Part shown: piece after piece, positions 32,323-34,346 of the stretch
Layout: every line of letters starts with the position of its first letter
How positions within the stretch are numbered: position 1 is the stretch's first letter
Assembly (NCBI RefSeq): GCF_041807705.1
Contig: NZ_JBGTYY010000023.1
Location: 1 to 34,346, forward strand
Reading direction: 5' to 3'
Length of the DNA: 34,346 bases
Source: Mannheimia sp041807705
Lineage (GTDB): Bacteria; Pseudomonadota; Gammaproteobacteria; Enterobacterales; Pasteurellaceae
Notes under the pieces: generated by a model
Databases searched by the model: none
Seen by the model: the letters and a program-made list of their open reading frames with translations, nothing else
What the model was told of the DNA's origin: nothing
Translations under genes and position numbers: made by a program

Positions 32323-33687
32323 TTAACCACGCACTGCTTTCACTGCTTCGGTAACAGATTGTTTAAAGCGTTTAATAAACTCTTCACATTCTGCTTGGGT
32401 AATATTTACCGCACAAAGCACACGCACAACGTTACCACCACGTCCGCCACGTTCTAGTAACAATTTGTTCTTAAAGCAATATTTTTGAATTGCAACGGCT
32501 AAGTCGCAATCACGAGGGTAAGCACCTGTTGCATCTTTTGGCTGGCGTTCATCAACAATATCAATACCCATCATTAAGCCTTTACCGCGTACATTACCAA
32601 TACAAGGTAATTCTTTGCTTAACTCACGTAATGCGTTTGTTAAGTACTCACCACGCTCTTGAGCATTTTGCGCAAGGTTTTCTTCACGCATAATTTTGAG
32701 TGAAACATAACCTGTTGCCATTGCTAACTGATTACCACGGAATGTGCCTGTGTGACCAGCCGGCTGCCAAGCGTCAAATTCTTTACGGATTGCTAATACC
32801 GCTAATGGAAGGCTACCGCCAATCGCTTTTGACATCACCACGATATCCGGCTCAATACCTGCGTGTTCAAAGGCGAACATTTTACCTGAACGGCAGAAAC
32901 CTGCTTGAACTTCGTCCACAATCATTAAAATGCCGTGTTTTTTCGTTACTTCACGCACTTTTTGTAAGAAACTGATTGGAGCTGGCACAACACCGCCTTC
33001 GCCTTGAATTGCTTCAAGAATAACAGCAGCCGGTTTTACCACACCACTTTCAACATCTTCGATAAAGTTTTCAAAATAGTGCTCAACTCCTTTTGCACCA
33101 GCCTCGCCCCCAATACCAAACGGGCAACGATATTCGTGCGGATACGGCATAAATTGCACACCCGGCATTAAACCTTGTACTGCATTCTTCGCACTTAAGT
33201 TACCTGTTAAAGATAACGCACCGTGTGTCATACCGTGGAAACCACCTGAGAATGCGATCACATTGCTACGACCGGTAAAGGTTTTCGCTAATTTAATCGC
33301 AGCTTCATTCGCATCAGCCCCTGTTGGGCCTGTGAATTGGAGAATATATTGATCTTTCGGGAAGAATGAAAGTAATTCTTCTGTGAAAGCATCTTTTAAT
33401 GGGGTGGTAATATCTAAAGAATGTAAAGGTAAACCACTGTCTAAAACATCTTTAATCGCTTGGATTAATTTAGGGTGGTTATGACCTAATGCAAGCGTTC
33501 CTGCACCTGCTAAAAAATCGAGGTATTCATTGCCTTCAACATCAGTTACCCACACGCCTTGAGCTTTTTGGTAAGCAAACGGTAATTTACGCGGATAGCT
33601 ACGTACGTTTGATTCCATTGCATCTTGGCGATCTAAAAAGTATTGGTTTGAAGCAAGAACAGCTTGAATAGGAGTTTTAATTGTCAT
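32323..33687 (-). CDS. dat: Diaminobutyrate-2-oxoglutarate aminotransferase
   Basis: Dat converts aspartate-4-semialdehyde and glutamate to L-2,4-diaminobutyrate and 2-oxoglutarate, the first step to 1,3-diaminopropane. It is a class III PLP transaminase: FTGPTGADANEAAIKLAK, VDEVQAGFCRSGKMFAFEH and the PLP lysine in VMSKAIGGSLPLAV. The start at 33687 (454 residues) has AGAAGG eight bases before it. The open frame extends upstream to 33786, but those residues come from a leader that looks like structured RNA. The dat-ddc pair is known from Haemophilus and Acinetobacter. Confidence 0.95.
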   Translation of the reverse strand: MTIKTPIQAVLASNQYFLDRQDAMESNVRSYPRKLPFAYQKAQGVWVTDVEGNEYLDFLAGAGTLALGHNHPKLIQAIKDVLDSGLPLHSLDITTPLKDAFTEELLSFFPKDQYILQFTGPTGADANEAAIKLAKTFTGRSNVIAFSGGFHGMTHGALSLTGNLSAKNAVQGLMPGVQFMPYPHEYRCPFGIGGEAGAKGVEHYFENFIEDVESGVVKPAAVILEAIQGEGGVVPAPISFLQKVREVTKKHGILMIVDEVQAGFCRSGKMFAFEHAGIEPDIVVMSKAIGGSLPLAVLAIRKEFDAWQPAGHTGTFRGNQLAMATGYVSLKIMREENLAQNAQERGEYLTNALRELSKELPCIGNVRGKGLMMGIDIVDERQPKDATGAYPRDCDLAVAIQKYCFKNKLLLERGGRGGNVVRVLCAVNITQAECEEFIKRFKQSVTEAVKAVRG

Positions 33688-33717
33688 TGAAATAAACCTT
33701 CTAAAAGAGGTGAAAAA

Positions 33718-33803
33718 AATAAGTCGGGTGCCTTGCGGAGGAAGCCTAAGCTCGCGAATCCGGAAAGACTCGGTGCCTTGGGGCATTTGACTCGCTACTT
33801 ATT
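33718..33803 (-). promoter_or_regulatory. Structured RNA candidate in the dat leader
   Basis: An 86-nt element is closed by AATAAGT/ACTTATT (7 bp), and its 3' arm runs into a U tract (33713-33717). Inside are hairpins TGCC-CCAA-GGCA and CGAGTC-UUUCCG-GATTCG (one G-U), and a weaker one around GAGC-UUAG-GCUU. A 9-bp direct repeat, GGTGCCTTG on the plus strand, lies at 33727-33735 and 33772-33780. G+C content is much higher than in the surrounding leader. It ends 25 bases before the dat ribosome site. I do not recognise a known riboswitch class. Confidence 0.5.
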
Positions 33804-33804
33804 A

Positions 33805-33826
33805 AAAAAAGCGTTTCAGCTTTTTT
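33805..33826. terminator. Terminator-like hairpin in the dat leader
   Basis: AAAAAAGC-GTTTCA-GCTTTTTT pairs over 8 bp, with T runs on both strands. G+C content of the stem is low, so it may be weak. In the dat direction it lies about 120 bases before the start codon and just before the structured element, the place for an attenuator. Confidence 0.5.
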
Positions 33827-33877
33827 GTTTTTACCCTATTTGTCCCGAAGAAATGAATGGGATAGGTTGGAAACAGA

Positions 33878-33901
33878 CTTAAATGTAGGGTTACATTTAA
33901 G
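33878..33901. promoter_or_regulatory. Perfect dyad upstream of dat
   Basis: CTTAAATGTA-GGGT-TACATTTAAG has 10-bp arms. On the minus strand it comes just after a TATCAT -10 candidate (33910-33915), so it would fall at the start of the dat transcript, either as an operator or as a 5' hairpin. Confidence 0.5.
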
Positions 33902-34095
33902 GGGCGTAATGATACCGTTTTTTTCTGAAAAGGGAAGCTTTATCTAGGTAATGACTAACATTTTATTTCCTACTCTACTAATCTACCCTTCTAAATTTGA
34001 TTAAAATAAATCAAAAAGATTGTGAATATTTATTTTTGTTACTTTATTTACGATATACCTCGCTCAAAATGATTAATTTCAATCAAGGAGTAAAA

Positions 34096-34225
34096 ATGAA
34101 ACCTATTTTAGGAATTACGATGGGAGATGCCGCAGGTATCGGACCAGAAGTTATTATTAAAGCATTAGCTGATAAACGGATTTACGAGTTAGCACGCCCA
34201 GTAGTAATTGGTGATCAAAAAATTA
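34096..34225 (+). pseudogene. PdxA-family dehydrogenase, cut by IS1016-type insertion
   Basis: AAGGAG stands before an ATG opening a frame with PILGITMGDAAGIGPEVIIK and ARPVVIGD, the N-terminus of the PdxA family. Its members are 4-hydroxythreonine-4-phosphate dehydrogenase and the PdxA2 (DtnK/OtnK-linked) type that acts on four-carbon acid phosphates. About 43 residues remain before IS sequence begins and the frame ends at 34242. The rest may lie beyond the element. The start resembles the PdxA2 branch, but that is not decisive. Confidence 0.8.
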
Positions 34226-34346
34226 GGGGCTGTCCTAGATAACGACTAAAACTTCCATTTAGGTTAAGATAACCCTATGAGAAAAAGTCGTCTAAGTCAG
34301 TACAAACAACATAAACTCATAGAGCTGTTTGTAGCAGGCGTAACCG
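34226..34346 (+). mobile_element. IS1016-type element of the IS1595 family, left end
   Basis: The sequence changes at 34226 to GGGGCTGTCCTAGATAACGA, typical of the terminal inverted repeat of IS1016-like elements. A transposase gene starts 51 bp further. The right end and target duplication lie beyond the window. Confidence 0.85.
34277..34346 (+). CDS. IS1595-family (IS1016) transposase, 5' part
   Basis: MRKSRLSQYKQHKLIELFVA followed by GVT is the well-conserved start of IS1016-type transposases, with a helix-turn-helix. Only 23 residues are in the window. The gene points away from the disrupted pdxA, in the same direction. Confidence 0.85.
   Translation, partial: MRKSRLSQYKQHKLIELFVAGVT

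Noticed and set aside
33755..33785. Minus-strand GGCACCGAGTC resembles the end of a Cas9 tracrRNA hairpin
   Set aside because: The pairing arm CGGTGC does not follow, and no cas genes or repeat array are in the window. A chance match.
33687..33786. N-terminal extension of Dat from an upstream ATG
   Set aside because: It has no ribosome site, is not like the family N-terminus, and lies on the structured element. The ATG at 33687 has AGAAGG.
33718..33803. The dat leader element as a tRNA-like cloverleaf, because it has a 7-bp closing stem
   Set aside because: No T-loop consensus, no proper anticodon arm and no CCA; the inner hairpins do not have tRNA spacing.
1..34346. CRISPR array, prophage, secretion island or defence cluster
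   Set aside because: No regularly spaced repeats, phage structural genes or defence enzymes other than the small toxin-antitoxin pair were seen.

Overview
The window is a stretch of Pasteurellaceae chromosome. The evidence is about two dozen copies of the core AAGCGGT/ACCGCTT, often inside ACAAGCGGTC followed by A/T tracts. This is the DNA uptake signal of the Actinobacillus pleuropneumoniae / Mannheimia / Bibersteinia / [H.] ducreyi branch. I saw no Haemophilus influenzae-type AAGTGCGGT. The napFDAGHBC order, the torYZ genes and the dat-ddc pair also fit this family. I cannot name the species. Both window edges lie inside insertion sequences.

Layout. 1-1330: a frameshifted IS481-family element next to a LysR regulator that has lost its 5' half. 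1339-3873 (minus): proA-yihY-dtd. 3952-9246 (plus): mutL, then miaA-hfq-hflX, with a minus-strand YafQ/DinJ-type toxin-antitoxin pair set into the usually tight mutL-miaA junction. 9256-9971 (minus): a short, frameshifted trimeric autotransporter relic, with a strong terminator hairpin in its leader. 10435-11622 (minus): nhaA. 11781-14014 (plus): EamA protein, phosphopantetheinyl transferase, psiE, nudF. 14069-16262 (minus): a Slam outer-membrane translocator and its probable surface lipoprotein substrate, both broken. 16420-17109 (minus): a CPBP membrane protein.

The second half is anaerobic respiration. torE-torY-torZ-torD (21738 to 17253, minus) encodes an N-/S-oxide reductase with its pentaheme quinol dehydrogenase, a 44-residue TorE peptide and a TorD chaperone. 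napFDAGHBC (29310 to 22910, minus) encodes periplasmic nitrate reductase, its quinol-oxidising NapGH and NapC, and its small di-heme partner NapB. cpdA (plus) lies between the two sets. Both operons have a perfect TTGAT-N4-ATCAA FNR box upstream; the one before torE has ideal class II spacing to a good -10. A divergent NAD(P)H oxidoreductase shares the nap control region.

The right end holds a YgiW-like lipoprotein, then dat and ddc (33687 to 30601, minus), which make 1,3-diaminopropane from aspartate semialdehyde. The dat leader carries a terminator-like hairpin and an 86-nt element with the look of a structured RNA. Last comes a pdxA-family gene cut by an IS1016-type element at about 34226.

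I found no CRISPR array, prophage, rRNA or tRNA. The most unusual items are the dat leader, the parallel decay of three surface-protein genes while metabolic genes stay intact, and the hairpin-plus-uptake-signal islands inside the nap and tor operons.
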